The notes below the pieces were generated by a model that worked only from the letters and a program-made list of their open reading frames with translations, was not told the origin of the DNA and did not search any database. Below, in pieces: positions 26,408-35,090 of a stretch of 64,000 bases of DNA. Position 1 is the stretch's first letter, and each line of letters begins with the position of its first letter. The translations under genes and the position numbers were made by a program. Source of the stretch: Mycobacterium sp. ST-F2. GTDB lineage: Bacteria; Actinomycetota; Actinomycetes; Mycobacteriales; Mycobacteriaceae. The stretch is from positions 61,782 to 125,781 of the forward strand of contig NZ_JMHT01000031.1 of assembly GCF_001905655.1 (NCBI RefSeq), given 5' to 3'.

Positions 26408-26412
26408 GGCGA

Positions 26413-26850
26413 ATGATGGCTGCTGTCAAGAAGTTTCAAGTCACCTTCGACTGCGCGGTACCCGAACGCGTCGCCCGGTTCTGGTGCGACGTGCTCGGGT
26501 ACGTCGTACCAGAACCGCCACCCGGATTCACGTCATGGGACGACTTCGACCGCGCCCTGCCACCTGAGCATCAGGGTTCGAAGTTCGCCTGCGTCGACCC
26601 TGACGGGGTCGGTCCACGCCTGTTCTTCCAGCGTGTGCCTGAAGGCAAGGCGGTGAAGAACCGGGTGCACCTGGACGTGCGGGTTGCGACAGGGCTCGTG
26701 GGCGACGAGCGGCTCGCGGCGCTCGAGGCGGAGTGCACCCGGCTGGTCGCGCTGGGCGCGGTCCGCGTGCGATTGCTGCCCGCTGACGACATCAACCAGT
26801 CGTGCATCGTCATGCAGGACGTCGAGGGAAACGAGTTCTGCCTCGACTGA
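26413..26850 (+). CDS. VOC-superfamily (glyoxalase-like) protein
   Basis: A 145-aa protein with one vicinal-oxygen-chelate module pair: FDCAVPERVARFWCDVLGY at the start, RLFFQRVPEGKAVKNRVHLDVRV in the middle (metal-type His) and DVEGNEFCLD at the end. Members act as lyases, dioxygenases or antibiotic-binding proteins; the specific role is not visible. ATG 26413 or 26416 may be used. Confidence 0.85.
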   Translation: MMAAVKKFQVTFDCAVPERVARFWCDVLGYVVPEPPPGFTSWDDFDRALPPEHQGSKFACVDPDGVGPRLFFQRVPEGKAVKNRVHLDVRVATGLVGDERLAALEAECTRLVALGAVRVRLLPADDINQSCIVMQDVEGNEFCLD

Positions 26851-26880
26851 TTGCCAGGAACTACTGATACCTTGCGGGCC

Positions 26881-27735
26881 GTGTCCGTGCTGAACCGAAG
26901 AGCCTTCCTGGTCGGCCTCGGGGCAGCGATCACCGTTCCGCCGGTGGTGGCGACCATCGAGGTGGCCCGAACGACGCTGGCCGCCTCCTTGACGGCGCCC
27001 CATGCCGTGGCATCGGTGCCTCCGCCGCCGGACCTGGCCGGGGCCGCGAGGCCGGGGACACCGGAGCTGCTACCCCCACCGCCGGCCGCCGCACGCGTCG
27101 CACTGCCCGGTACCGGGGTGTTGACCGTCCTTCCTGGCCAGGGTGATCTGCTCGCCCTGACTGTCGACGACGGCGTCGACAGCAACGTCGTGCGGCTGTA
27201 CACCCAGTTCGCCAAGGACTCCGGCATCCGGCTGACGTTTTTCGTCAACGGCACATATCGGTCCTGGACCGACAACGCATCCTTTCTCCGGCCGCTGGTC
27301 GAGTCAGGGCAGATCCAGCTGGGCAACCACACCTGGTCGCATCCAGACCTCACCACGTTGTCACCCGCGCAGATCGCGGACCAGATCCAGCGCAATCATG
27401 CGTTCCTGTCCAACACCTTCGGCGTCGACGCCCGCCCGTATCTGCGACCACCGTACGGCCGGCACAACGCCGCGGTTCGGGCCGTCGCCGCCGACCTCGG
27501 CTACACCCTCACGACCATGTGGACGGGTTCGCTCGCGGACTCCACCGTCATCACCGAGGACTACATCGTGAAGATGGCGAATACGCATTTCCGGCCCCAG
27601 AGCATCGTCCTCGGCCATCTCAACCATGCTCCGGTGACCCATGTCTTCGATCGTCTCGCCGATGTCGTCTGCACCCGAAAGCTGCGCACGGTCACCTTCA
27701 ACGACGTTTTTCTGCCCAGTCACCCGACGCCTTGA
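26881..27735 (+). CDS. Exported polysaccharide deacetylase family protein (Tat signal)
   Basis: A 284-aa NodB-type deacetylase. The twin-arginine LNRRAFLVG at residues 4-12 predicts Tat export. A Pro-rich linker precedes the catalytic domain with TVDDG (motif 1, Thr-x-Asp-Asp-Gly), HTWSHPDL (motif 2, HxxxH) and RPPYGRHN (motif 3). It should remove acetyl groups from a cell-wall or surface glycan. I chose GTG 26881, as it places Arg-Arg near the N-terminus; a TTG at 26851 would add ten residues. Confidence 0.88.
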   Translation: MSVLNRRAFLVGLGAAITVPPVVATIEVARTTLAASLTAPHAVASVPPPPDLAGAARPGTPELLPPPPAAARVALPGTGVLTVLPGQGDLLALTVDDGVDSNVVRLYTQFAKDSGIRLTFFVNGTYRSWTDNASFLRPLVESGQIQLGNHTWSHPDLTTLSPAQIADQIQRNHAFLSNTFGVDARPYLRPPYGRHNAAVRAVAADLGYTLTTMWTGSLADSTVITEDYIVKMANTHFRPQSIVLGHLNHAPVTHVFDRLADVVCTRKLRTVTFNDVFLPSHPTP

Positions 27736-27835
27736 ACCACAGTCCGTTTAGGACTGCCACCGTGGGGTATCCAAGACCTGCCTACGGCGCAAGGTTCGCT
27801 CTTTCGAGAGTCGGAACAAGCTCGTTCGCCGCGGA

Positions 27836-27861
27836 CCTTGACGCGTGAGGCGCAGTCAAGG
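27836..27861. promoter_or_regulatory. CCTTGAC-N12-GTCAAGG inverted repeat before the small secreted gene
   Basis: Perfect 7-bp arms at 27836-27842 and 27855-27861. It ends immediately before the ribosome site (AAGGACGA) of the gene at 27875. It could form a leader hairpin or be an operator half-site pair; the role is inferred. Confidence 0.35.
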
Positions 27862-27874
27862 CAAGGACGAAGCA

Positions 27875-28147
27875 ATGACCATCAAACGACTAGCCGTCGC
27901 AGTTGCCGTCGCCGGCAGCCTGGCCACGGGCATATTCGGCGTGGCCGGTGGCATCGCGACCGTATCTCCGAATGCCCTGGGCACCGGCGTTGCCGCCGCT
28001 GAACCGAACGTCCCTCCGGCGATCCCGCCACCATGGGCGCCGGTCCAGCCGAACCCACCCTGGTGGGCACCTGGCGCGTCCGTGGTGTGGAGCCCGGCCA
28101 TCGAGCGATGGGGCTTCTGGTGGTTCGGCAATTTCATCCCGATGTAG
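27875..28147 (+). CDS. Small secreted Trp/Pro-rich protein (paralogue of the gene at 7661)
   Basis: A 90-aa protein with a signal segment (VAVAVAGSLATGIFGVAGG). The mature part is PPAIPPPWAPVQP, then a Trp-rich run with VVWSP, RWGFWWFG and FIPM at the extreme end. It shares pattern and length with the gene at 7661 (PPWAP, VVW, RWG, FIP). The ATG at 27875 has AAGGACGA with six-base spacing. Function unknown. Confidence 0.72.
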   Translation: MTIKRLAVAVAVAGSLATGIFGVAGGIATVSPNALGTGVAAAEPNVPPAIPPPWAPVQPNPPWWAPGASVVWSPAIERWGFWWFGNFIPM

Positions 28148-28175
28148 AGATGTTGCCGTAGCCGCTGGATAGGAG

Positions 28176-28213
28176 CCGGCCGTCGCATCTCAGAAAAGAA
28201 ATGCGGCGGCCGG
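28176..28213. terminator. Hairpin with 13-bp stem downstream of the small secreted gene
   Basis: CCGGCCGTCGCAT at 28176-28188 pairs with ATGCGGCGGCCGG at 28201-28213, with one G-U wobble and a 12-base A-rich loop. There is no U tract after it, which is common for mycobacterial terminators. It sits between the gene ending at 28147 and the LpqH-like start at 28237. Confidence 0.5.
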
Positions 28214-28236
28214 TTCATCGGCGTAGATGTGGTGGG

Positions 28237-28773
28237 GTGAGGAAACCAGCGGTAATCGGTGCTGCGGGCACCGCGATCGTCATCGGGATCGCCGGGGTCG
28301 GCTGTTCGGGCGAGAAACCGTCGTCGGAGACGACGAGCTCGACCAGTACTTCGACCAGCAGCACCAAGAAGAGCACGACGCCGTCGTCCAGCACAGCTGC
28401 CTCATCCACTGAGCCCGCCACCGGCAATCCGCCGCCCGGTCAAGCCGAGGTGACCGTCGACGGTGTGCGCCGGAACATCACTGGCAATGTGGTCTGCACC
28501 AACGCCGTCGGCAACTTCAACATCGCCATCGGTCAGCAGGTTTCCGGCGTCGCGGTGGTGCTGACGCCCGACGCCAAGACCGTGCATTCGGTGATCCTGG
28601 GTAACGTCAACGGCGTCATTCTGGGCTACCAGCAGGGCATGACGGGCGGCGAGGCCACCGCGTCCAAGGACGGCGACACCTACACCATCAGCGGTACCGC
28701 TACCGGGGTTACGGCAGCGATACCGCCTGCCATGGTGACCAAGCCATTCGAGGTCCGAGTCACCTGCAAATGA
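28237..28773 (+). CDS. LpqH (19-kDa antigen)-family lipoprotein
   Basis: A 178-aa lipoprotein with lipobox GVGC, a long Ser/Thr linker of the kind that is often glycosylated, and the LpqH core (GQAEVTVDGVRRNITGNVVC, then VHSVILGNVNGVILGYQQG and a final Cys pair partner in VRVTCK). LpqH-family proteins are surface antigens and TLR2 agonists in mycobacteria. GTG 28237 gives a normal-length leader with GGTGGG upstream. Confidence 0.87.
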   Translation: MRKPAVIGAAGTAIVIGIAGVGCSGEKPSSETTSSTSTSTSSTKKSTTPSSSTAASSTEPATGNPPPGQAEVTVDGVRRNITGNVVCTNAVGNFNIAIGQQVSGVAVVLTPDAKTVHSVILGNVNGVILGYQQGMTGGEATASKDGDTYTISGTATGVTAAIPPAMVTKPFEVRVTCK

Positions 28774-28776
28774 GGG

Positions 28777-30279
28777 TCAGGCCGCTATCTGCGTGACGTT
28801 GAGGTGCTTGTGCGCCTCGGTCTTCCGCTGCGCCATCATCGAATGGGTTCTGCCGTAGACGAAGTAGAGCACCACGCCGATTGCCATCCAGATCAGGAAC
28901 CGCAGCCAGGTCTCGACCTCCAGGTTGAGCATCAGCCACAGGCATGACAGCGCGGCCAGGATCGGGACCACCGGCACGAAGGGCACGCGGAAGCCGCGCT
29001 TGAGATCGGGCCGGGTCTTGCGCAGGATCGGGACGCCGATGGCGACCAGGATGAACGCGACAAGGGTGCCGATGTTGACGAGGCCTGCCAGCGTGCCGAA
29101 GTCGACGAATGCCGCGAGCACCGCGCAGACCACGCCCACGATGACGGTCAACCGCACGGGGGTGCCGTGCTTCCCGGTGTGCGCGAGCTTCCGGGGGAGC
29201 AGGCCGTCGCGGGACATCGCGAACAGCACCCGGGTCTGGCCGAGGAACATGACCATGACGACGGTCGACAGCCCGGCGAGCGCGCCGATCGAGATGATGT
29301 TCTTGGTCCAGGTGGCGCCATGGATCGCGAATGCCGTTGCGAGGGTGGCGTTTTCCCCCTGCAGCTGCGTGTACGAGACCATGCCGGTGAGGACGAACGA
29401 GACGGCGACGTAGCAGACGGTGACGATGGCCAGTGCACCGAAGATGCCGCGGGGGACGTCGCGCTGCGGGTTGCGGGTCTCTTCGGCGGCCGTGGCGACC
29501 ACGTCGAATCCGATGAAGGCGAAGAACGCGATGCTGGCCGCGGTCAGCAGGCCGAGCCATCCGAAGCTGGTACCGCCAGTTCCGGTGAGCCAGGCCAGCA
29601 TTGACTGGTGCACACCGTCTGCCTTCGCCGACGGCTGCGCCGCCGGGATGAACGGGGTGAGGTTCGAGGCCTTGAAGTAGGTGGCACCGACGACGAGGAT
29701 CAGCACGATCACGGAGAGCTTGATCGCCACCGCGACAGCCGAAACCCGTGACGACAGTTTGGTTCCCGTCGCCAGGAGCACGCCGACGATCGCGATGATC
29801 ACCAGCGCACCCCAGTCGAACTTGATGGACCCGACGTGCACGACGGGCGACACCGCGCCACCGAGAACTTCACCGAGATATTGCGACCAGCCTTTGGCGA
29901 CAACAGCTACCGCGAGCGCAAACTCGAGAATCAGGTCCCAGCCGATGATCCACGCAACCAGTTCACCGAAGGTGGCGTAGGCGTAGGTGTAGGCGCTGCC
30001 GGCGACGGGGACAGTCGAGGCGAACTCCGCGTAACACAGCGCGGTGAGCCCGCACGTGATCGCAGCGATGACGAAGGCGATCGATACGGCCGGCCCCGCC
30101 ATGTTGCCCGCGGTCTGAGCGGTAAGGGTGAAAATACCGGCGCCGATGACAACTGCCACGCCGAAAACAGTGAGATCCCTTGCCGTCAGGTCCTTCCGGA
30201 GCTTCGAGTCCGGTTCATCGGTATCCCGGATCGACTGCTCGACTGACTTGGTGCGGAACAACCCGCCGCCGGCGGCCAT
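28777..30279 (-). CDS. APC-superfamily amino-acid permease
   Basis: A 500-aa protein with about twelve hydrophobic segments. It has the APC N-terminal signature VVIGAGIFTLTAQTAGNMAGPA and a cationic-transporter-like C-terminus (RGFRVPFVPVVPILAALSCLWLM). It resembles the CAT/YfnA group. The ATG at 30279 overlaps the dehydrogenase stop (ATGA), so import is translationally coupled to the deaminating enzyme. The substrate is probably a branched-chain or related amino acid, by context. Confidence 0.9.
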   Translation of the reverse strand: MAAGGGLFRTKSVEQSIRDTDEPDSKLRKDLTARDLTVFGVAVVIGAGIFTLTAQTAGNMAGPAVSIAFVIAAITCGLTALCYAEFASTVPVAGSAYTYAYATFGELVAWIIGWDLILEFALAVAVVAKGWSQYLGEVLGGAVSPVVHVGSIKFDWGALVIIAIVGVLLATGTKLSSRVSAVAVAIKLSVIVLILVVGATYFKASNLTPFIPAAQPSAKADGVHQSMLAWLTGTGGTSFGWLGLLTAASIAFFAFIGFDVVATAAEETRNPQRDVPRGIFGALAIVTVCYVAVSFVLTGMVSYTQLQGENATLATAFAIHGATWTKNIISIGALAGLSTVVMVMFLGQTRVLFAMSRDGLLPRKLAHTGKHGTPVRLTVIVGVVCAVLAAFVDFGTLAGLVNIGTLVAFILVAIGVPILRKTRPDLKRGFRVPFVPVVPILAALSCLWLMLNLEVETWLRFLIWMAIGVVLYFVYGRTHSMMAQRKTEAHKHLNVTQIAA

Positions 30280-31349
30280 CAGATGGCTCCGTCGAGCCGG
30301 CGTTCGGCGAACAGGTTGGCGGCGGCACCGATGCTGATGCCGGCTTCGCGCGCGGTGGCGATGATGTCGCGGCACCGGTCGAAGATGCGGGTCACGTCGG
30401 CCTCGACAGTCGCGCGATCCACACCGTGCAACTCACCGGCGACCTGGATGAGGCCGCCGGCGTTGGCGACGAAGTCGGGTACCCAGGTGATCCCGCGACG
30501 GTCGAGCAGCAGCTCGACGTCCGGGGTCGCGAGCTGGTTGTTTGCGGCACCGCAAATCAGCTTCGCCTCGATGGTTTCAGCGCTCATAGGCGTCAGAGTA
30601 GCCCCGAGGGCACACGGCGCATAGACATCGACCGGGGCGTCGGCAACCGAGTTGAGCAGGCGCACCGACGGGTGGACGGTCGAGAGGCGCTGCAGGGCCG
30701 CGTCGTTCACGTCGGTGGCGTACACCTCGGCGCCATCGGCGAGCAGCAGGGCGATGAGTTCGCTGCCGACCTTGCCGACGCCTTCGACGCCGACGGTCCG
30801 TCCCGCCAACGTCGGTGCGCCCCAGACGGATTCGGCCCCCGCGCGCATGGCGTTGAACACGCCCAGCGCGGTCAGGCGGGCGCTGTCGCCGGAACCACCG
30901 GCCACGGTGCTGCGGCCGGTGACGTGCTCGGTGTACTTGCCCATGATGTCGAGGTCGTCGGTGTTGGTACCGACGTCGCCTGCGGTGACGTACCGTCCGC
31001 CCAGGGTGTTGACGTAGCGCGCAAAGGCCGCGAACAGCGCTTCGCTCTTGTCGCTGGTCGGGTCGCCGATGATGACGGACTTGCCGCCGCCCAGGTTCAC
31101 GCCGGCCGCAGCGGCCTTGTAGGACATGCCCCACGACAGCCGCAGGACGTCCTCGAGTGCCTCGAATTCGTCGGCGTACGGGTACATGCGGCACCCGCCG
31201 AGTGCCGGGCCCAGCGCCGTCGAGTGGATGGCGATGATGGCCTTGAGGCCCGACTCGGCGTCCTCGCAGAACACCACCTGCTCGTGGCTACGGGAGCTCA
31301 ACTTGTGCGAGCGACCGAAGACACCGGCGGGGGTAGATACAGCTGTCAC
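30279..31349 (-). CDS. Leu/Val/Phe-type amino-acid dehydrogenase
   Basis: A 356-aa member of the Glu/Leu/Phe/Val dehydrogenase family, oxidatively deaminating an L-amino acid to the 2-oxoacid with NAD. The catalytic lysines fall at Lys78 (GMSYKAAAAG) and Lys90 (NLGGGKSV), with the 12-residue spacing of leucine dehydrogenase, and the Rossmann motif GVEGVGKVG lies near 188. The length matches leucine/valine dehydrogenases, not the 450-aa glutamate enzymes. It lies downstream of the ferredoxin oxidoreductase and is preceded by a duplicated hairpin. Confidence 0.92.
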   Translation of the reverse strand: MTAVSTPAGVFGRSHKLSSRSHEQVVFCEDAESGLKAIIAIHSTALGPALGGCRMYPYADEFEALEDVLRLSWGMSYKAAAAGVNLGGGKSVIIGDPTSDKSEALFAAFARYVNTLGGRYVTAGDVGTNTDDLDIMGKYTEHVTGRSTVAGGSGDSARLTALGVFNAMRAGAESVWGAPTLAGRTVGVEGVGKVGSELIALLLADGAEVYATDVNDAALQRLSTVHPSVRLLNSVADAPVDVYAPCALGATLTPMSAETIEAKLICGAANNQLATPDVELLLDRRGITWVPDFVANAGGLIQVAGELHGVDRATVEADVTRIFDRCRDIIATAREAGISIGAAANLFAERRLDGAI

Positions 31350-31366
31350 TACTACTTCCTTTCTGG

Positions 31367-31415
31367 TGCCGCATGTTCGGCGGCATGGGGTGGTACTGCC
31401 GCATGTTCGGCGGCA
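31367..31415. repeat. Two direct copies of a 19-bp hairpin-forming element, 30-bp period
   Basis: TGCCGCATGTTCGGCGGCA occurs identically at 31367-31385 and 31397-31415. Each copy is itself an inverted repeat: TGCCGC and GCGGCA arms around a 7-base loop. The pair lies in the 89-base gap between the ferredoxin oxidoreductase stop and the dehydrogenase start, so it is in the leader of the latter. The 30-bp period is near three helical turns, which suits two regulator dimers on one DNA face; an RNA hairpin role is equally possible. Confidence 0.7.
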
Positions 31416-31438
31416 GGACAGTTAGGGGTGGTGGGTGC

Positions 31439-34400
31439 TCAGGCTGTGATGCCGAGGTCGCGCAGCCGTGCCCGGTACAGCTCGACGTTGCCGAGCTTGA
31501 CGTCCTCGTAGCCGCGCACGATGTCCGGCAGCCCGGCCGCTGCGACCGCCATGTTGTAGTTGTCGACGGTCAACTCGGCGGCGAGGCGGAGCACCATGTC
31601 GGTGTAGTGAGACAGCAACTGCCGCTCCACTTTCCGGACGTGCGCGTAGCCGAACGGATCCAGCTTGGTGCCGCGCAGCACCTTGGCCTTGGCCAGAAGC
31701 TTCAGTGCCACATGCGATTTCGGTCCGAAACCGACCTTCTTCGTGCGTCCCATCGCGCGCAGGGCGGGCGGATGCAGCCGGTAGGTGAGGTTCTCACCGC
31801 CGGGCACCTGGGCCTGCACCTCGGTCAGGAAGGCGGGGTCGACCAACAGTCGCGCGACTTCGTACTCGTCCTTGTACGCGGTGAACTTGTGCAGCCCACG
31901 CGCGACGGCCTCGCTGAACGCCGTGTCATCGGTGATGGTGCGCTCTGACTGCCAGATCGCCTGAACCGTTTCGACGTAGCGCCGCGCGACTTTCGCATTC
32001 TGGTAGCGCACCAACTCGCCGGCCCGCAGCTCGACCAGTCGGCGAACCTCACCGTCGAACGTGGTGCTTGCCAACAATTCTGGGCTCGCGACCGTCGGGG
32101 CGGCCTTCGGCCGCGCCGCGTCGACCGCGGCGGCGAACGCCGCCGGATCGGCGACCGCCACTCGGCCCCAGCGGAATGCGGCGACGTTGGCGGCGACCGC
32201 GACACCATTGATGCCGATGGCTTCCTCGATGCTGGCCTCGGGCAGGCGCAGTCCACCGGTCTGGAAGGCGGCGCCGACGACCAGGAAGTTGGCCGCCGCG
32301 GTGTTGCCGAACAGGGCCTCGGCTGCGGCGAGGGCATCGAAGTGGGTCAGCGTCCGGGTGTTGGCCGTCAGCCGGTCCAACAGCAACTGGGTTTCCGGGT
32401 ACGCGACGGTCTTGTCGTACACCATGTCGCCGGTCGGGGTCTGGCTGGTCGAGGCGATGGCGATGGTGCGTTCAGCGCTGCCGTAGGCCAGGTTCCGGTT
32501 GTCGGTCGCGGTCAGCAGGTCGATCGCGATGATGCAGTCGGCGCTGCCCGAGGTGAGCCGGTTGGACGGTTCGAGTGCGCCCGTCGAGAACCGCAGGTGC
32601 GACACGACCGGTCCGGCCTTCTGGCTCAGGCCGATCTGGTCGAGGCTCTCCACCTCGTAGCCCGCACGCAATGCTGCGGTGGCCAGGACCTGGTTCACCG
32701 TCACGATCCCGGTGCCGCCGATGCCGGCCAGCAGCACGTTTTGGGTACCGATGGGGGTGGCGAGGCCCGGGTCGCTCACGCGGGGCGGGTCCGCCACCTT
32801 ACGCCGGGATGTCTTGCGGCCCTTCTTGTCCGGCGTCAGCTCAACCGTGACGAATGACGGGCAATCGCCGTCGAGGCACGTGTAGTCGGTGTTGCACGAG
32901 GTCTGGTCGATGCGGGTCTTGCGGCCGAACTCGGTGTCGACGGGCTGCACGGACAGGCAGTTCGACTTGGTGCCGCAATCGCCGCAGCCTTCGCAGACAG
33001 CTTCGTTGATCACCACGCGGGTGTTGCGCGTGGGCAGCGTGCCGCGCTTGCGCTGGCGGCGCGCGTCGGCAGCGCAGTGCTGGTCGTAGATGAGGACGGT
33101 GACGCCCGGGATCTCGCGCAGCACCTTCTGCGCTTCATCGAGCCGGTCCCGGTGCCACAGCAGCGTGCCCTTCGCGAGGGCTTTCTTGTTGTGCCGCTTG
33201 GGTTCGTCGGCGCAGATGATGATCTGCTTGACGCCCTCGGCCGTCAGCTTGTGGGTGAGTCCTGCGACCACCAGTCCGCCCTCGACGTCCTGCGCGCCCG
33301 TCATGGCGACGACCTCGTTGTAGAGCAGCTTGTAGGTGATGTTGACCCCGGCCGCGATGCAGGCCTGCACCGCGAGCTGGCCGGAGTGGAAGAAGGTGCC
33401 GTCGCCGACGTTCTGGAACAGGTGCGGCACATCGGTGAACGGGGCCTGCCCGATCCACTGGCTACCCTCGCCGCCCATCTGGGTGAGGCCGACCACGGCG
33501 CTGTCGCTCCGGCCGGACATGGTGACCAGGGTGTGGCAACCGATGCCGCCGCCGCCGATCGAACCCTCGGGGATCGCGGTGGAGCGATTGTGCGGGCAGC
33601 CGCTGCAGAAGTACGCGGTTCGCTTGGCGGACAACACTTCCAGCGACAGAGCGGGTGGCGGCGTGCGCTTCAGCTCGACGTGGTCGCGCAGTACGCGGCG
33701 CAGGGGCGCGAGAACGCGGGTGGCGGTCAGCTCGCCGCCGAGCGGGAACAACGGCGCGCCCGCGGCGTCGTGCTTGCCGATGATCTGCGGGGCGCCGGCA
33801 GTGCCGTAAAGGATTTCGCGGATCTGGGTCTCGATGAAGGCGGTCTTGTCTTCGACGACGATCACCTGCTCGAGCCCGCGCGCGAACGCGCGGACCGATT
33901 CCTGCCCGACGGGGTAGGGCATCCCGATGCGCAGCAGGCGAATTCCGGCACGGTGCAGGGCCGCGTCGTCGACACCGAGGTCGAGCAGCGCCTGCCGGAC
34001 CGCGTCGAACGTCGTGCCGGTGGCGGCGATGCCGACCTTCGCGCGGACCGGGTCGACTTCGAGCACGTCGAGGTTGTTGGCATCACCGAAGGCGCGCACG
34101 GTCGCCCAGCGCGGCCCGTAGAGGTCGGCTTCGGCGATCAGGCTGTCGGCAGGGGCGGCCATCGGGCGCTGCAGGTAGGTGAACGGCTTGCCGTCCCAGA
34201 CGATTTCGGGCGTGGTGATGGCGAGATCGGCCACGTCGGCGTCGACGGTCCAGGCGCCGTCCGCGACGTCGGCGACGATCTTCATCGCGACGACGCAGCC
34301 CGAGGTGCGCGACAGCGCAACGCCCTGCATGCCCATCGTGATGATCTCTTCGGCATTTCGCGGGAACAACACTGGGATGCCGAGGGCCGCCAGCGACCGC

Positions 34401-34927
34401 TCGCTGACCGCGGGAACGGTCGACGACTTCGATGCGGGGTCGTCCCCCACCAGGAGCAGGACGCCACCGCGGGGGTTGACCCCGTACATGTTGGCGTGCC
34501 GCAGCGCGTCGGTTGCGCGGTCGACGCCGGGGCCCTTGCCGTACCAGACGCCGATGACGCCGTCGTGCGTGGCATTGCCGGAGGGGAGGTCGGTCTGGCT
34601 GCCCCAGACCGAGGTGGCGGCGAGCTCCTCGTTGAAGCCCGGGGTGAAGACGACGTCGTGCTCGGTGAGGACGCTCGGCATGCCCAGCAGCATCTTGTCG
34701 ACGCCGCCGAGGGGGCTGCCCTGGTAGCCGGAGACGAAGGTCGCAACGCGGCGGCCGGCGCGGAGGTCGCGCACATGCTGTTCGACCATCATCCGGGCGA
34801 TGGCCTGCACTCCGGTGAGGAGCACGGGGCCGGCGCCGGAGCGGTACCGGTCTTGAAGATCGTAGGGGGCGCCGGGCGCGGTGGGTTCCACTGCGGTGAG
34901 TTCGGATCGGGACAGAACACTGGTCAC
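31439..34927 (-). CDS. Indolepyruvate/2-oxoacid:ferredoxin oxidoreductase (fused)
   Basis: A 1162-aa single-chain enzyme with pyruvate:ferredoxin-type domains: pyrimidine/PP thiamine-diphosphate regions first, a Cys-rich ferredoxin-like part (CEGCGDCGTKSNC, then CNTDYTCLDGDC near residues 640-700), and a gamma domain (GIGGTGIVTVNQVL) toward the C-terminus. It decarboxylates 2-oxoacids to acyl-CoA with ferredoxin as acceptor. GTG 34927 has GGAGG six bases upstream, which decided the start. Lrp lies upstream and the dehydrogenase and permease downstream on the same strand. Confidence 0.92.
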   Translation of the reverse strand: MTSVLSRSELTAVEPTAPGAPYDLQDRYRSGAGPVLLTGVQAIARMMVEQHVRDLRAGRRVATFVSGYQGSPLGGVDKMLLGMPSVLTEHDVVFTPGFNEELAATSVWGSQTDLPSGNATHDGVIGVWYGKGPGVDRATDALRHANMYGVNPRGGVLLLVGDDPASKSSTVPAVSERSLAALGIPVLFPRNAEEIITMGMQGVALSRTSGCVVAMKIVADVADGAWTVDADVADLAITTPEIVWDGKPFTYLQRPMAAPADSLIAEADLYGPRWATVRAFGDANNLDVLEVDPVRAKVGIAATGTTFDAVRQALLDLGVDDAALHRAGIRLLRIGMPYPVGQESVRAFARGLEQVIVVEDKTAFIETQIREILYGTAGAPQIIGKHDAAGAPLFPLGGELTATRVLAPLRRVLRDHVELKRTPPPALSLEVLSAKRTAYFCSGCPHNRSTAIPEGSIGGGGIGCHTLVTMSGRSDSAVVGLTQMGGEGSQWIGQAPFTDVPHLFQNVGDGTFFHSGQLAVQACIAAGVNITYKLLYNEVVAMTGAQDVEGGLVVAGLTHKLTAEGVKQIIICADEPKRHNKKALAKGTLLWHRDRLDEAQKVLREIPGVTVLIYDQHCAADARRQRKRGTLPTRNTRVVINEAVCEGCGDCGTKSNCLSVQPVDTEFGRKTRIDQTSCNTDYTCLDGDCPSFVTVELTPDKKGRKTSRRKVADPPRVSDPGLATPIGTQNVLLAGIGGTGIVTVNQVLATAALRAGYEVESLDQIGLSQKAGPVVSHLRFSTGALEPSNRLTSGSADCIIAIDLLTATDNRNLAYGSAERTIAIASTSQTPTGDMVYDKTVAYPETQLLLDRLTANTRTLTHFDALAAAEALFGNTAAANFLVVGAAFQTGGLRLPEASIEEAIGINGVAVAANVAAFRWGRVAVADPAAFAAAVDAARPKAAPTVASPELLASTTFDGEVRRLVELRAGELVRYQNAKVARRYVETVQAIWQSERTITDDTAFSEAVARGLHKFTAYKDEYEVARLLVDPAFLTEVQAQVPGGENLTYRLHPPALRAMGRTKKVGFGPKSHVALKLLAKAKVLRGTKLDPFGYAHVRKVERQLLSHYTDMVLRLAAELTVDNYNMAVAAAGLPDIVRGYEDVKLGNVELYRARLRDLGITA

Positions 34928-35044
34928 TGACAACCTCCACACTTTCCACAACCCAGATCGTGAGCTGCAAAGCGAGAACTAAAAGCAATCGGTGCAGCGA
35001 AATCTGCCGTGGAGTGTGATCTGCGTCAACAGTCAGCGAAAATG

Positions 35045-35052
35045 TTGATCAA
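35045..35052. promoter_or_regulatory. TTGATCAA palindrome in the Lrp-oxidoreductase gap (possible Lrp site)
   Basis: A perfect 8-bp palindrome about 118 bases before the oxidoreductase start, followed ten bases on by CAATTG. The neighbourhood is AT-rich relative to its surroundings, as Lrp/AsnC sites often are. The binding role is inferred from the adjacent lrp gene. Confidence 0.35.
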
Positions 35053-35090
35053 ACTGCTCAATTGTGACCTGGCGCACTGTGACGCACGCA

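Noticed and set aside
33077..34930. A 617-codon plus-strand frame opposite the ferredoxin oxidoreductase
   Set aside because: The same shadow effect; the sense strand carries cofactor and cluster motifs.
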